DNA from: Deltaproteobacteria bacterium
GTDB taxonomy: Bacteria; Myxococcota_A; UBA9160; SZUA-336
Assembly (NCBI GenBank): GCA_029261895.1
Contig: JAJDAK010000065.1
Span: 1 to 52,535, forward strand
DNA: 52,535 nucleotides
Direction: 5' to 3'
Shown here: positions 40,619-49,842 of the stretch, in pieces
Layout of the letters: each line of letters begins with the position of its first letter
How positions within the stretch are numbered: position 1 is the stretch's first letter
Program-made: the position numbers and the translations under genes
The notes under the pieces: generated by a model
The model's database searches: none
What the model was told of the DNA's origin: nothing
What the model saw: only the letters and a program-made list of their open reading frames with translations

Positions 40619-41959
40619 GTGAGTCCCGCCCAACCCAAAGCTTCGGTCTATTTCCGCTCGCTCGGATGTCCGAAGAATCAGCTCGATTCCGAGATTATGC
40701 TCGGCTCGCTTGCGCTGGGATCCTATGCAATCGCGGAGACGCTCGAGGATGCGGACGTTGCGGTCGTGAATACCTGCTCGTTCATCGAGAGCGCGCGAGA
40801 GGAGTCCATCGAGGCCATTCTCGAGGTCGCGGATCTGAAAGAGTCGGGTCGTTTGCGCGCGGTCGTGGTGGCGGGTTGCCTGCCGCAGCGGTACGGCGAT
40901 GCACTCGCGAAGGAACTTCCTGAGGTCGACCTTTTTGTCGGAACCTCGCACTTCAAATCGATCGTGGATTTATTGGATGGCGCGTTGGCGGGCCGAACCG
41001 GTGGTGTTTATGTCGATGCCGGCGAGACCTACCTCTACGATGAGAACGATCCACGGTTGTTGATCGGCACCCGCCACAGTGCGTACGTGAAGGTGGCCGA
41101 GGGCTGCGATCGCGTATGCGCGTTCTGTGCGATCCCTGGCATTCGTGGTAAATTTCAAAGCCGCAGCATTGCATCGATTATGCAGGAAGCCAAAATGCTC
41201 GCCGGAGAAGGTGTGCGCGAGCTGAACCTGATTTCCCAGGATACGACGTCGTTTGGCAAGGATCATGCCGAGCGCCAGACTTTGGCCGATTTGGTACGCG
41301 CATTTGAAGGCGTGGACGGAATCGACTGGGTGCGTCTCTTGTACCTGTATCCGTCCGCGTTGAGCGACGAACTCGTCGATGCAATCGCGGAGAGCTCACG
41401 CGTGCTGCCGTACATCGACGTTCCACTACAGCACGCGAGTGATGCCGTCTTGAAACGAATGCGGCGCGGAGTGACACGAGAACGACAGCGCGCGTTGGTC
41501 GAACGCCTGCGGGATCGCATCGAAAATGTCGTGGTGCGTACCACGTTCATTGTCGGTTTTCCGGGAGAAACCGATGCGGATTTCGAGGATCTGTACGAGT
41601 TTGTAAAGGATATGCGATTTGATCGCGTCGGTGCGTTTCGATATTCGGATGAAGAGGGTACGACGGCAGAGACCTACGCTGAAAAGGTTCCGCGTGAGCT
41701 CGCACGTGAACGCTATCACCGGCTGATGGAACTACAGCATGGCATTCTCGTTGAGAAACAGCGCGCATTGATGGGTCGTGAAGTCGACGTGTTGGTCGAT
41801 CGCGCCACCGCAGGATTCAGTCTTGGACGAATCTGGTCGCAAGCGCCCGATGTCGACGGTGTGGTTTATCTGAAGGGTGAGGCGAAGGTGGGCGCGTTGG
41901 TTTCTGCCCGTGTCACCGGCTTGCGCGATATTGATCTTGAGGCCGAAAGGGTCGCTTAG
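40619..41959 (+). CDS. rimO: Ribosomal protein S12 methylthiotransferase RimO
   Basis: A 446-residue radical SAM enzyme that adds a methylthio group to an aspartate of ribosomal protein S12. The N-terminal MTTase domain has the three [4Fe-4S] cysteines in SLGCPKN, VNTCSFI and AGCLPQ; the radical SAM cluster is CDRVCAFC. FVGTSHFKSIVDLL and IDVPLQHASDAVLKRMRRG are RimO-typical, and a TRAM domain ends the protein. The start is GTG without a clear Shine-Dalgarno. It is divergent from the small membrane protein and converges with the HAD gene. Confidence 0.94.
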   Translation: MSPAQPKASVYFRSLGCPKNQLDSEIMLGSLALGSYAIAETLEDADVAVVNTCSFIESAREESIEAILEVADLKESGRLRAVVVAGCLPQRYGDALAKELPEVDLFVGTSHFKSIVDLLDGALAGRTGGVYVDAGETYLYDENDPRLLIGTRHSAYVKVAEGCDRVCAFCAIPGIRGKFQSRSIASIMQEAKMLAGEGVRELNLISQDTTSFGKDHAERQTLADLVRAFEGVDGIDWVRLLYLYPSALSDELVDAIAESSRVLPYIDVPLQHASDAVLKRMRRGVTRERQRALVERLRDRIENVVVRTTFIVGFPGETDADFEDLYEFVKDMRFDRVGAFRYSDEEGTTAETYAEKVPRELARERYHRLMELQHGILVEKQRALMGREVDVLVDRATAGFSLGRIWSQAPDVDGVVYLKGEAKVGALVSARVTGLRDIDLEAERVA

Positions 41960-42684
41960 CGCGCATCGATGAGACGCGTCGCAAGCTCATCGATATCTTT
42001 CACGGTTTCGCAGTCTAGGTCTGCCCAATCTCCAAACGGATCCACGAGTACCGCGGGCATGCCAGCACTTCTGGCGCCGATGATATCGACCGCATACAGG
42101 TCGCCGACGTAGAGCACTTGTTCAGGCGGCAAGCCTAATACGCCCAGCGCATGCTCGAAAATTTCGCGTGCTGGTTTTTCAACCCCGACCTCGGCCGAAT
42201 CGATAATGCTGCTGAAAAATCCGTCGAGCCGTGCTGATCGCAACGCTTCGGTGATGCTGCCGTCGGAGTTACTCACAACCGCAAGTTGGAATCCCGCTTC
42301 GTGGAAACGCGACAGCGCCGTCGCGATGCGAGGGTAGGGGCGTGTCCAAAGGCGCTGGGGCAGGCCGGGAGGTTTGAGCAGCGGAACCAGGCTTCCGATG
42401 CAGCGACCGCGTGCATCCGGGGAAAGATCGCTGACTTTCGCGACGATCGCGTCCAAGTAGAAACCAAAGGTTTGAGACGATTCGGTGGATCTGCCGGAGG
42501 CGATCCAAGCGGAGACCTCGGGTCGTGCCTGGGCCTCTGCGCGTTCCAAGCGTTCGGCCGATATCTCGACCCCGCAGGTCAGTAGGCAACTGGCGAGAAA
42601 GTCGAAGTCCATGCCCAGGAGTGTGTTACCGGCGTCAAATGCGACTGCCTTCAGGTCTTGAAACGAGCTGGTACGGACTGACAT
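41956..42684 (-). CDS. HAD-superfamily hydrolase
   Basis: A 242-residue HAD protein. Motif I is FDAGNTLLG, motif II is VVSNSDGSI, motif III lies around VGVEKPAREI with the conserved lysine, and motif IV is VLYVGDLYAVDIIGA. The second aspartate of the DxD motif I is replaced (DAG), as in some subfamily members, which may make it a poor phosphatase or a dehalogenase-like variant. The 5' region is divergent from the hybrid kinase at 42753. The 3' end overlaps rimO by four bases. Substrate unknown. Confidence 0.85.
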   Translation of the reverse strand: MSVRTSSFQDLKAVAFDAGNTLLGMDFDFLASCLLTCGVEISAERLERAEAQARPEVSAWIASGRSTESSQTFGFYLDAIVAKVSDLSPDARGRCIGSLVPLLKPPGLPQRLWTRPYPRIATALSRFHEAGFQLAVVSNSDGSITEALRSARLDGFFSSIIDSAEVGVEKPAREIFEHALGVLGLPPEQVLYVGDLYAVDIIGARSAGMPAVLVDPFGDWADLDCETVKDIDELATRLIDAR

Positions 42685-42752
42685 TCCGCCGAGAGTGGGG
42701 TCATGCAGAGTTCGACGTCAAGTTGGTTCTCCGCTACGTCGAAGTTTAGGGC

Positions 42753-44747
42753 GTGCGGCTTCACCACCATATTGGTCTCATCATCATCATCTGTTCCCTC
42801 GGTGGGGTGGGGCTTTCCTTTGGGCTTGGCGGCGCCTGGGAAGAGACCGGTGTGGGCTATGCGCAACTCAGTATGAACTCTGCGACGTTGAACAACGTTG
42901 CACGCCTGCGGAAGAGTACGACGCAATGGCATGCTGAGGTTGAGGAGATGGCCAGCACAGGCGACTACGCGCGTCTTGAAGGTCTCCAACATCGCACGCT
43001 GGATCTACGCCGACACATCTGGACGCTGCGCGGACAAGAGCTTGCAGCAGAGTACGATAGTCAGCTCGAACATATCTATTCCGTCATCGCGCGTGCTGAT
43101 TCGTTGATGCGAAGTACCATCCGCATGGGTGAAGACAAAGGCAGCGAGTACCTGGTCAAACGCCAAACGGACCTGCGCTCGGAATCATTCGCGCTGGTTC
43201 AGGCGATTGGCACCTTCGAGGAGTTCCTGCAAGCGAGCGCTCAGCGCGATGAAAACGAACTACATCGGCGCACGATTTGGATCCAACAGTTCAGTCTGAT
43301 GGCGCTACTGGGTTATGCCGTGGTGGTGGTCGTGCTCTGGAGCTGGACGGTGGTGAGTTTGATTCGCCCGATTCGCGCGTTGATCGATGCGGCTCGCGGA
43401 TCGATGGAGCGTGGCGAACCTTTTGAGCTTGAAGCGCGCGGTCCCAAGGAAGTGGTCACGCTAACGCGGAGTATCTCAACCCTGGTGAGTGGGCTGCAGG
43501 CGTCACAGGAAAGTATGGAACGGTCGATTGAAGAGCGCACCTCCGAATTGGTGCGCGCGAATAGGGCCAAGAGTGAGTTTCTCGCGAACGTGAGCCACGA
43601 GATACGGACGCCGCTGACCGCGATTCTGGGTTATGCGGAACTCGCGGTAGAATCGACAGAAAGTGAAGAGACCCGCCGCGACTATCTGAATACGATTCAC
43701 AGCAACAGTCATCATTTGCTGGAGATCATCAACGATATTCTCGACCTATCGAAAATCGAGGCAGGACGCGTTACCGCAGAACTTGTGCGCTTTTCGCCAC
43801 AACAAACCGTTGGAGATGTCGCGCATTTGATGGCGGTGCGGGCCAAAGAGAAGAACCTATCGTTTTCGGCCGAGTACGTAGGCCCTATCCCGGCGACGAT
43901 TCAAAGTGATCCCACACGGCTCCGGCAGATTCTGATCAATCTGCTTGGAAACGCGATCAAGTTTACCCGTACAGGGGGTGTCAAACTCGTCGTGCGTATG
44001 CACGAGGGTATAGGCGACGCGCCGAGCCAGCTTGCGTTCGAGGTAATCGACACGGGAATTGGTTTAACAGATGCCAAGCACAGCGAAATCTTCGAGCCGT
44101 TTTCGCAGGCCGATGCGTCTACCACGCGGCGTTTCGGTGGCACCGGGCTGGGTCTGGCAATCTCGAAGAGTTTGGCGGAACTATTGGGCGGCGATATCAG
44201 CGTAACGGGTAACCACGACCGCGGAAGTTCGTTCAAGCTCAGTATCGACACGGGACCGTTGGATGATATTGAGATGCACGATGATCTTGGTGTATTGCAA
44301 TTGGACGATATTAACTCTTCGCTGCAAGCGGCGATCCACAAGGCTTCGCTCGAAGGCCGGGTTTTGTTGGCCGAGGACGGCGATGACAACCGCCGGCTGA
44401 TCTCGACGATTCTGACTCAATGCGGCCTCGAGGTTCATATCGCGACCAACGGTCGTGAGGCGGTTGATCTCGTGACTGCTGCGTGGCACGGACCCGATTC
44501 CTACGACGTGATCCTCATGGATATGCAGATGCCGGAAGTCGATGGCTATGCGGCAACCAGCCAGCTTCGCGAGGCGGGATATCGCGGGCCCATCATTGCA
44601 CTGACGGCGCACGCGATGATTGGAAGCCGGAGCGAATGTCTCGAAGCGGGCTGCGATGATTTCGCGACCAAGCCATTGGACCGGAAGGTCCTATTGGGTC
44701 TTGTTGAGGAATGGATCAGCGTCAAAGACGACTGGAAAGAATCATAG
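42753..44747 (+). CDS. Hybrid sensor histidine kinase/response regulator
   Basis: A 664-residue protein. Two transmembrane segments (about 8-24 and 186-205) flank a periplasmic four-helix sensor, then a HAMP-like segment (LIRPIRALIDAARGSMERGE). The kinase core has H-box FLANVSHEIRTPLTAILGYA, N-box LLGNAIKFTRTGG and GTGLGLAISKSLAELLGG. A receiver domain follows, with acidic pocket RVLLAEDGDDN, phosphoacceptor MDMQMPEVDGYA and the lysine in TKPLD. Input signal unknown; no adjacent output protein. The start is GTG. It converges with the rhomboid gene with a 6-base overlap. Confidence 0.93.
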   Translation: MRLHHHIGLIIIICSLGGVGLSFGLGGAWEETGVGYAQLSMNSATLNNVARLRKSTTQWHAEVEEMASTGDYARLEGLQHRTLDLRRHIWTLRGQELAAEYDSQLEHIYSVIARADSLMRSTIRMGEDKGSEYLVKRQTDLRSESFALVQAIGTFEEFLQASAQRDENELHRRTIWIQQFSLMALLGYAVVVVVLWSWTVVSLIRPIRALIDAARGSMERGEPFELEARGPKEVVTLTRSISTLVSGLQASQESMERSIEERTSELVRANRAKSEFLANVSHEIRTPLTAILGYAELAVESTESEETRRDYLNTIHSNSHHLLEIINDILDLSKIEAGRVTAELVRFSPQQTVGDVAHLMAVRAKEKNLSFSAEYVGPIPATIQSDPTRLRQILINLLGNAIKFTRTGGVKLVVRMHEGIGDAPSQLAFEVIDTGIGLTDAKHSEIFEPFSQADASTTRRFGGTGLGLAISKSLAELLGGDISVTGNHDRGSSFKLSIDTGPLDDIEMHDDLGVLQLDDINSSLQAAIHKASLEGRVLLAEDGDDNRRLISTILTQCGLEVHIATNGREAVDLVTAAWHGPDSYDVILMDMQMPEVDGYAATSQLREAGYRGPIIALTAHAMIGSRSECLEAGCDDFATKPLDRKVLLGLVEEWISVKDDWKES

Positions 44748-45434
44748 TTTCGCAAGCGACCCACGTCCGACGACGAGAATCGCCAGCACGCCAAATGCAA
44801 AGCCTCCCGCGTGGGCCCACCATGCCACGCCGCCTGTCTCTGCTCCGCTTGCCGAAAGCGTTGCGGTTCCGAACAGCACCTGCCAGCCAAACCACATGGC
44901 CAGGTAGACGTACGCGGGAACCGAAAAGGTGCGGGGGATGATGATGAAAATTAAAAGCGTGAGCACGCGGGCGCGCGGGTAGAGCACAAAGTAAGCGCCC
45001 ATGACCGCGGCGATCGCGCCGCTTGCGCCGATGGTCGGAATCGTCGAATCAGGATTCGACAGCAGATGTGCGAATCCCGCGACCATGCCTCCGAGCAAGT
45101 AGAAACCGATGTAACCCAGGTGTCCAAAGCGATCTTCCACATTGTCGCCGAAGATCCACAGGAAGAGCATGTTCCCGAGGAAGTGCGCGAAGCCTCCGTG
45201 CAGGAACATCGAGGTCACGAAAGGCAGCCAGAATCCCGGATGCCAGTAATTTCCAGCGGCTGCGAGTCGTGTGGCGCGTTGCGGTACCAAGCCGAACTGC
45301 TGAAAGAGTGAATCGATCTCGATATTCGGATTGAATTCCAGCCAGAAGGCGAGCGTGCATAGGGCCATCAGGCCGTAGTTCACGAAGGGAACTCGGTGGC
45401 TCTGAATATCGTCGCGTAGCGGCATTGGAATCAT
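44742..45434 (-). CDS. Rhomboid-family intramembrane serine protease
   Basis: About 230 residues from the ATG at 45434 (MIPMPLRDDIQSHRVPFVNY), the typical rhomboid opening; the frame extends to a GTG at 45482, inside the divergent ABM leader. Six hydrophobic segments follow. The catalytic serine lies in GASGAIAAVMGAYF and the catalytic histidine in HAGGFAFG; the L1 loop WLEFNPNIEIDSLFQQFGLV precedes them. It cleaves membrane proteins within the bilayer. Substrate unknown. No obvious Shine-Dalgarno precedes the chosen start. Confidence 0.9.
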   Translation of the reverse strand: MIPMPLRDDIQSHRVPFVNYGLMALCTLAFWLEFNPNIEIDSLFQQFGLVPQRATRLAAAGNYWHPGFWLPFVTSMFLHGGFAHFLGNMLFLWIFGDNVEDRFGHLGYIGFYLLGGMVAGFAHLLSNPDSTIPTIGASGAIAAVMGAYFVLYPRARVLTLLIFIIIPRTFSVPAYVYLAMWFGWQVLFGTATLSASGAETGGVAWWAHAGGFAFGVLAILVVGRGSLAKL

Positions 45435-45474
45435 TCGAGGCGCGATAGGGTATCCTGTTGTGAAGGAGGGTGCT

Positions 45475-45765
45475 GTGGTCACGATTGGAATGAACTACCA
45501 AGTCCAAGAGGGCAAAGAGCAGGTCTTTGAGGACGCATGTAAAAAAGTAATTGAGGTGATGGCGGAGGACGAAGGTCACGCCGAGTCACGGATTTTCCGC
45601 GAGATCGAAGCGGGTGGTGTGTATTTGATTGTGTCGCGTTGGCAGAGCGAAGACGCGTTCAAGACCTTCATCGCATCGGATCAGTTTAAGAAGGTCACGA
45701 GTTGGGGTCTGGCGAATATCTTGGCGGGTCGCCCCACGCATACGACGTATCAAGAGCCGGCCTAG
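45475..45765 (+). CDS. ABM-domain protein, haem-oxygenase/quinol-monooxygenase-like
   Basis: About 96 residues from a GTG at 45475 preceded by GAAGGAGG five bases upstream; an earlier GTG at 45460 overlaps that ribosome site. The fold is an ABM barrel: VTIGMNYQVQEGKEQVFEDA, RIFREIEAGGVYLIVSRWQS and EDAFKTFIASDQFKKV. It is distinct from the ABM gene at 1664. HmoA-type haem-degrading enzymes and quinol monooxygenases share this fold; which reaction applies here cannot be told from sequence. Confidence 0.85.
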   Translation: MVTIGMNYQVQEGKEQVFEDACKKVIEVMAEDEGHAESRIFREIEAGGVYLIVSRWQSEDAFKTFIASDQFKKVTSWGLANILAGRPTHTTYQEPA

Positions 45766-45792
45766 CGGCGGCCGGAGGCAGTACCGCCGGCT

Positions 45793-46917
45793 TTAAACGT
45801 CCTCTGTGGTGCAGAGCTTTTCGAGAATCTTACCGTTCCAAGATAACGACAGCCGCGATCGCCCCTTGTGTAACTCATCCTGAACGGCGGCGGTGACGAG
45901 CAGTGGTAGCGCGACGGTTGGTTCGACCCACGCCATCGCGCGTTCTGCGGTTTTTTTGATCTTTCCCCAGCTCTGCGCCTCATTGAGTGTCGAGCTTGAT
46001 AGCCCACCGTCCGCGGTAACGGCCGTGGTCATTTGGATCGCGTAGCGATGTCCCTGGTCGCAATCTTCAAAGATGTAGCTCATGACGATCGAGTCGTTGA
46101 TGTAGTTCTTCGGCACTCCGCCTGCGACGTAGATGGCCGACGTGGTCGGTGACTGCGCGACCAGCTGCGTCAACTCGTAATTGTCCTGAATCGAGTCGAT
46201 GTGAATGCCCTTTTTGTCGCGCTGTGTGCAGCGATGATGGTGTTCGGTGAGTCCGATTCCAATGGAGCTATCGTTCAACGCGGGTACGAACATGGGAACG
46301 CCGAGGCGTCGACAGGTTTTCACGATCGAGTTGGGATCGTCGATTCGATCTGCAATTTCGTTCATGAATTGACGGCTGGAATAGATTCCAGGTTCGAGTT
46401 CGTCCGCGATCAACCCAATCCAAGAGTCGGTCTTGCCGAATCCGACTTCATCGACATAGGTGTCGTAGATGCGGTCGACGAGCAGGTCTCGTAAATGTCC
46501 ATCATCGATCTGGGTTGAACCCCGGTAATGCTGGTATCCGCGCGCCTGGTAGACGTCCTGATACAGGATCGCACCGGTTGAGACCACGGCGTCGACCATG
46601 CCGAGCTCGACCATTTCGCGGATCACCTGACGCAGTCCACCGGCAATCAGAGGGCCCGCGAGTCCCAGAAGAATAGTCGGCCGATCGGGGTCGCTGAGCA
46701 TGCTTTGGAGCACCTCATAACATTGCCCAATGTTGCGCGCCTGAATGCTCATTCCAGACATCGCGCGGACCAGTTGCGAAACGCTCTGCGTTTTAGAGGG
46801 GATCAGCGGTTCAACGGGGCGCGTGAAGAGCTGATCCTTCTCCGCTTGCTCCTCGGGGGTGAGATCGGCGTACATCCAGGAGAAACCAAGCTTCTCCTTC
46901 GTCAAATCATCAGCCAT
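45793..46917 (-). CDS. Deoxyhypusine synthase-family protein
   Basis: A 374-residue protein of the deoxyhypusine/homospermidine synthase family. Lys319 in NEAQSWGKIKKTAE matches the enzyme's imine-forming lysine, and LLGLAGPLIAGGLRQVIREM, MVDAVVSTGAILYQDV and TSAIYVAGGVPKNYI line the NAD and polyamine pocket. In eukaryotes and archaea this enzyme modifies eIF5A; bacteria lack eIF5A, and homologues here often make homospermidine or have unknown roles. No polyamine gene is adjacent. The start region overlaps the antisense 46918-47223 gap boundary. Confidence 0.9.
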   Translation of the reverse strand: MADDLTKEKLGFSWMYADLTPEEQAEKDQLFTRPVEPLIPSKTQSVSQLVRAMSGMSIQARNIGQCYEVLQSMLSDPDRPTILLGLAGPLIAGGLRQVIREMVELGMVDAVVSTGAILYQDVYQARGYQHYRGSTQIDDGHLRDLLVDRIYDTYVDEVGFGKTDSWIGLIADELEPGIYSSRQFMNEIADRIDDPNSIVKTCRRLGVPMFVPALNDSSIGIGLTEHHHRCTQRDKKGIHIDSIQDNYELTQLVAQSPTTSAIYVAGGVPKNYINDSIVMSYIFEDCDQGHRYAIQMTTAVTADGGLSSSTLNEAQSWGKIKKTAERAMAWVEPTVALPLLVTAAVQDELHKGRSRLSLSWNGKILEKLCTTEDV

Positions 46918-47040
46918 GACGCGCGCCTCCCTGCAGTCGTTGCCGCTCTACGCGGGTGCGAGTCTAATCGGTATCGGTGACAGCGCCAATGCCGGACGCG
47001 GGGTCACGCCACTTTCGCCGTTCGGACGCCACTTTTATCC

Positions 47041-47175
47041 ATGCACCGAATTCCCATTTACGGACCCATCGTGATCCGACCCAGCGAAGCGACACGACGT
47101 CGGCTCGAACAAGAACTCTGGTTGCGCACTGCTTTTGCCTGGCTTGCATTTGGCCTGTTCTCTCTCGTCTTTTAG
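47041..47175 (+). CDS. Possible 44-residue membrane peptide
   Basis: A small frame, MHRIPIYGPIVIRPSEATRR..., ending in a hydrophobic helix (FAWLAFGLFSLVF) and TAG. It sits in the 306-base gap between the deoxyhypusine-synthase-like gene and leuS, which otherwise shows only weak stem-like GC-rich sequence near 47176-47210. No Shine-Dalgarno is visible, so translation is uncertain. Confidence 0.25.
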   Translation: MHRIPIYGPIVIRPSEATRRRLEQELWLRTAFAWLAFGLFSLVF

Positions 47176-47223
47176 ACGCTGCCGGGCCTGACGCAGGCTG
47201 CCTTTCGCACTAAGATCCCCCGC

Positions 47224-49842
47224 ATGCCGTACGAGCCAGGGAAAATCGAGCCTAAATGGCAGGCTTACTGGGAAGCGCAGAAGACCTTCGCGACGCAGCT
47301 GGATACAACGCGCCCGAAATTCTACGTGCTGGATATGTTTCCCTATCCCTCCGGAGACGGCCTTCACGTGGGCCATCCCAAGGGCTATGTAGCGACGGAT
47401 GTGCTCGCGCGATACAAGCGCATGCGCGGATTCAATGTGCTGCATCCGATGGGCTGGGACGCATTTGGATTACCGGCGGAGCAGCATGCTGTTCGAACGG
47501 GTCAACATCCCCGCGTTACGACCGCACGAAACGTGGCGTACTTTAAAAAGCAACTCCAGTCGCTCGGTCTGAGTTACGACTGGGATCGAGAGGTCGATAC
47601 GACAGATCCCGGGTATGTCCGCTGGACCCAGTGGATCTTCTGCAAACTCTTTGAGCGAGGGTTGGCCTACGAAGCCGAAGTTCCGGTGAATTGGTGTCCG
47701 GCGTTGGGCACAGTGCTTGCGAACGAAGAAGTGACCGATGGCAAGAGTGAAATCGGCGATCATCCGGTCGTTCGGCGGCCACTCCGGCAATGGATGCTCA
47801 AGATTACCGAGTACGCGGATCGCCTCTTGGAAGATCTCGACGAAGTTGATTGGCCTGAGAACATCAAGAAAATGCAGCGGGATTGGATTGGTCGTTCGGA
47901 AGGTGCGCGTGTCTTCTTTCCGCTGGTCGACAATCCGGACGCTTCGATCGAGGTTTTTACGACGCGTCCCGACACCTTGTTCGGTGCGACGTACATGGTT
48001 CTTGCACCGGAGCATCCGCTGGTAGAGCGAATTACTACAGAAGCGCAGCAGCGTGCGGTCCAAGATTATGTAGATGAGGCTGCGCGCAAGAGTGAACGTG
48101 ATCGCGTGGCGGACGTGCAGCGCAAGACCGGTGTTTTCACGGGCGCTTTCGCGTTGAATCCGGTGAACCAAGAGCGTGTGCCGATTTGGATCGCCGACTA
48201 CGTACTGGCGAGCTATGGCACCGGCGCCATCATGGCGGTACCGGCACATGACGAGCGTGACTACGCATTTGCAAAAGCCTTCGATCTACCGGTCATCGAA
48301 GTCGTCTCGGGTGGGAATATCTCGGAGGCCGCGTTTTCTGCTAGCGGTATCAATATTAACTCTGGGTTTCTCGATGGGCTGAAGACACCCGAAGCCAAGA
48401 CACGGATGCTCACTTGGCTGGGTGAGAATGGGTCGGGTGAAGCGACCATCACCTACAAACTCCGTGACTGGCTGTTTAGCCGGCAGCGTTACTGGGGCGA
48501 GCCGTTTCCAGTGATCCATCTCGAGGACGGCACGACGAAATTGGTTCCGGAATCCGAGCTACCGATTCAATTGCCTGAACTTGAAGATTTCAAACCCAGC
48601 GCCGAATTCGAGCCGCCACTCGCCCGGGTCAAGGAATGGATCGAAACCACGGATCCGGCGACGGGACAGCGGGCGCGACGCGATGCCAATACGATGCCGC
48701 AATGGGCGGGCAGCTGTTGGTACTATCTGCGTTATTGCGACGCTCGCAACAACGATCGTGCCTGGTCGGTCGAGGCTGAAAAATACTGGATGAATGTCGA
48801 TCTATACGTCGGCGGTGCGGAGCACGCGGTACTGCATCTGCTCTATGCCCGGTTTTGGCATAAGGTGCTCTATGACCTCGACCTGGTCTCTACCAAGGAG
48901 CCGTTTCAAAAACTGCTGAATCCCGGAATGATCCAGGGACGGAGTTTTCGCTGCTTCACCGACACCGCGGAAGAACAATTCTATTCGCACGCAGATGTTC
49001 GGTTTGAAGGTAAAACTCCAATGTTGAGCTCGACGGGTGAAGAGCTGACTACGCATTGGGTGAAGCTTGATGACGTGCGGTTCGTGGATGACAAGCCGTT
49101 TGCTCCGAATCAGGATGTGGAGCTTGAAGAAATCGTCGAGAAGATGTCCAAGAGTCGCGGCAATGTTGTTAACCCCGATGATGTAATTGCGGAGTTTGGT
49201 GCGGATAGTATGCGGCTCTACGAAATGTTCATGGGCCCATTGGCGAGGGCAGCGCCGTGGTCGACCGACGGAATTCCAGGAGTGACTCGTCTACTCCAGC
49301 GTATTTATCGTCTCGTTTTCGAGGATGGTGTTGAAGACGGCCCCGATCTATTGCGAAGTTCTGGTGCTGAGCCCGGCTCTGACGTCCAGCGTAGCTTGCT
49401 CGCGGCGACCATCGACAAAGTAAGTCGTGATTTTGAATCGATGGATTTCAATACCGCGATATCGGCGCTAATGGTTTTTGTGCGTGATGCAGAGAAGGAA
49501 GCTCGACTACCGAAGTCTGCGATTGAAACCTTGCTTAAGTTAGTAGCACCGCTTGCGCCGCATCTTGCAGAAGAGCTCTGGCAAGCGCTCGGTCATGACC
49601 AGAGCATCGCGTACGAGACATGGCCAGAAGCGGACGCCACATTTCTGGTGCAGGACCAAGTGGAGTTGGTTGTACAGGTGCAGGGAAAACTGCGCGCGCG
49701 AATACTGGTTGCGCCCGATGCAGATGAAGCGTCGGTAAGAGAGCTTGCGCTGGCCGAGCCGAATGTTCACAAACAGGTGGGCGATCGCACGCCAAAGCGT
49801 GTGATCTACGTACCTGGCAGACTGATCAATATCGTATTGTGA
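47224..49842 (+). CDS. leuS: Leucyl-tRNA synthetase
   Basis: An 872-residue class I aminoacyl-tRNA synthetase. It has PYPSGDGLHVGHPKGYV with HVGH at residues 48-51, WDAFGLPAEQHAVRTGQHP, the CP1 editing domain (residues about 220-420), and KMSKS at 640-644 in EKMSKSRGNVVNPDD. The anticodon-binding helical domain follows and the C terminus ends in NIVL. It charges tRNA-Leu. The ATG at 47224 has no strong Shine-Dalgarno. It is first in an operon with a glycosyltransferase and gatB, through GTGA and TTGA overlaps. Confidence 0.97.
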   Translation: MPYEPGKIEPKWQAYWEAQKTFATQLDTTRPKFYVLDMFPYPSGDGLHVGHPKGYVATDVLARYKRMRGFNVLHPMGWDAFGLPAEQHAVRTGQHPRVTTARNVAYFKKQLQSLGLSYDWDREVDTTDPGYVRWTQWIFCKLFERGLAYEAEVPVNWCPALGTVLANEEVTDGKSEIGDHPVVRRPLRQWMLKITEYADRLLEDLDEVDWPENIKKMQRDWIGRSEGARVFFPLVDNPDASIEVFTTRPDTLFGATYMVLAPEHPLVERITTEAQQRAVQDYVDEAARKSERDRVADVQRKTGVFTGAFALNPVNQERVPIWIADYVLASYGTGAIMAVPAHDERDYAFAKAFDLPVIEVVSGGNISEAAFSASGININSGFLDGLKTPEAKTRMLTWLGENGSGEATITYKLRDWLFSRQRYWGEPFPVIHLEDGTTKLVPESELPIQLPELEDFKPSAEFEPPLARVKEWIETTDPATGQRARRDANTMPQWAGSCWYYLRYCDARNNDRAWSVEAEKYWMNVDLYVGGAEHAVLHLLYARFWHKVLYDLDLVSTKEPFQKLLNPGMIQGRSFRCFTDTAEEQFYSHADVRFEGKTPMLSSTGEELTTHWVKLDDVRFVDDKPFAPNQDVELEEIVEKMSKSRGNVVNPDDVIAEFGADSMRLYEMFMGPLARAAPWSTDGIPGVTRLLQRIYRLVFEDGVEDGPDLLRSSGAEPGSDVQRSLLAATIDKVSRDFESMDFNTAISALMVFVRDAEKEARLPKSAIETLLKLVAPLAPHLAEELWQALGHDQSIAYETWPEADATFLVQDQVELVVQVQGKLRARILVAPDADEASVRELALAEPNVHKQVGDRTPKRVIYVPGRLINIVL

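Noticed and set aside
47470..48249. 259-codon minus-strand reading frame inside leuS
   Set aside because: It is the antisense shadow of leuS; its protein has no recognisable fold and leuS is intact through this part.
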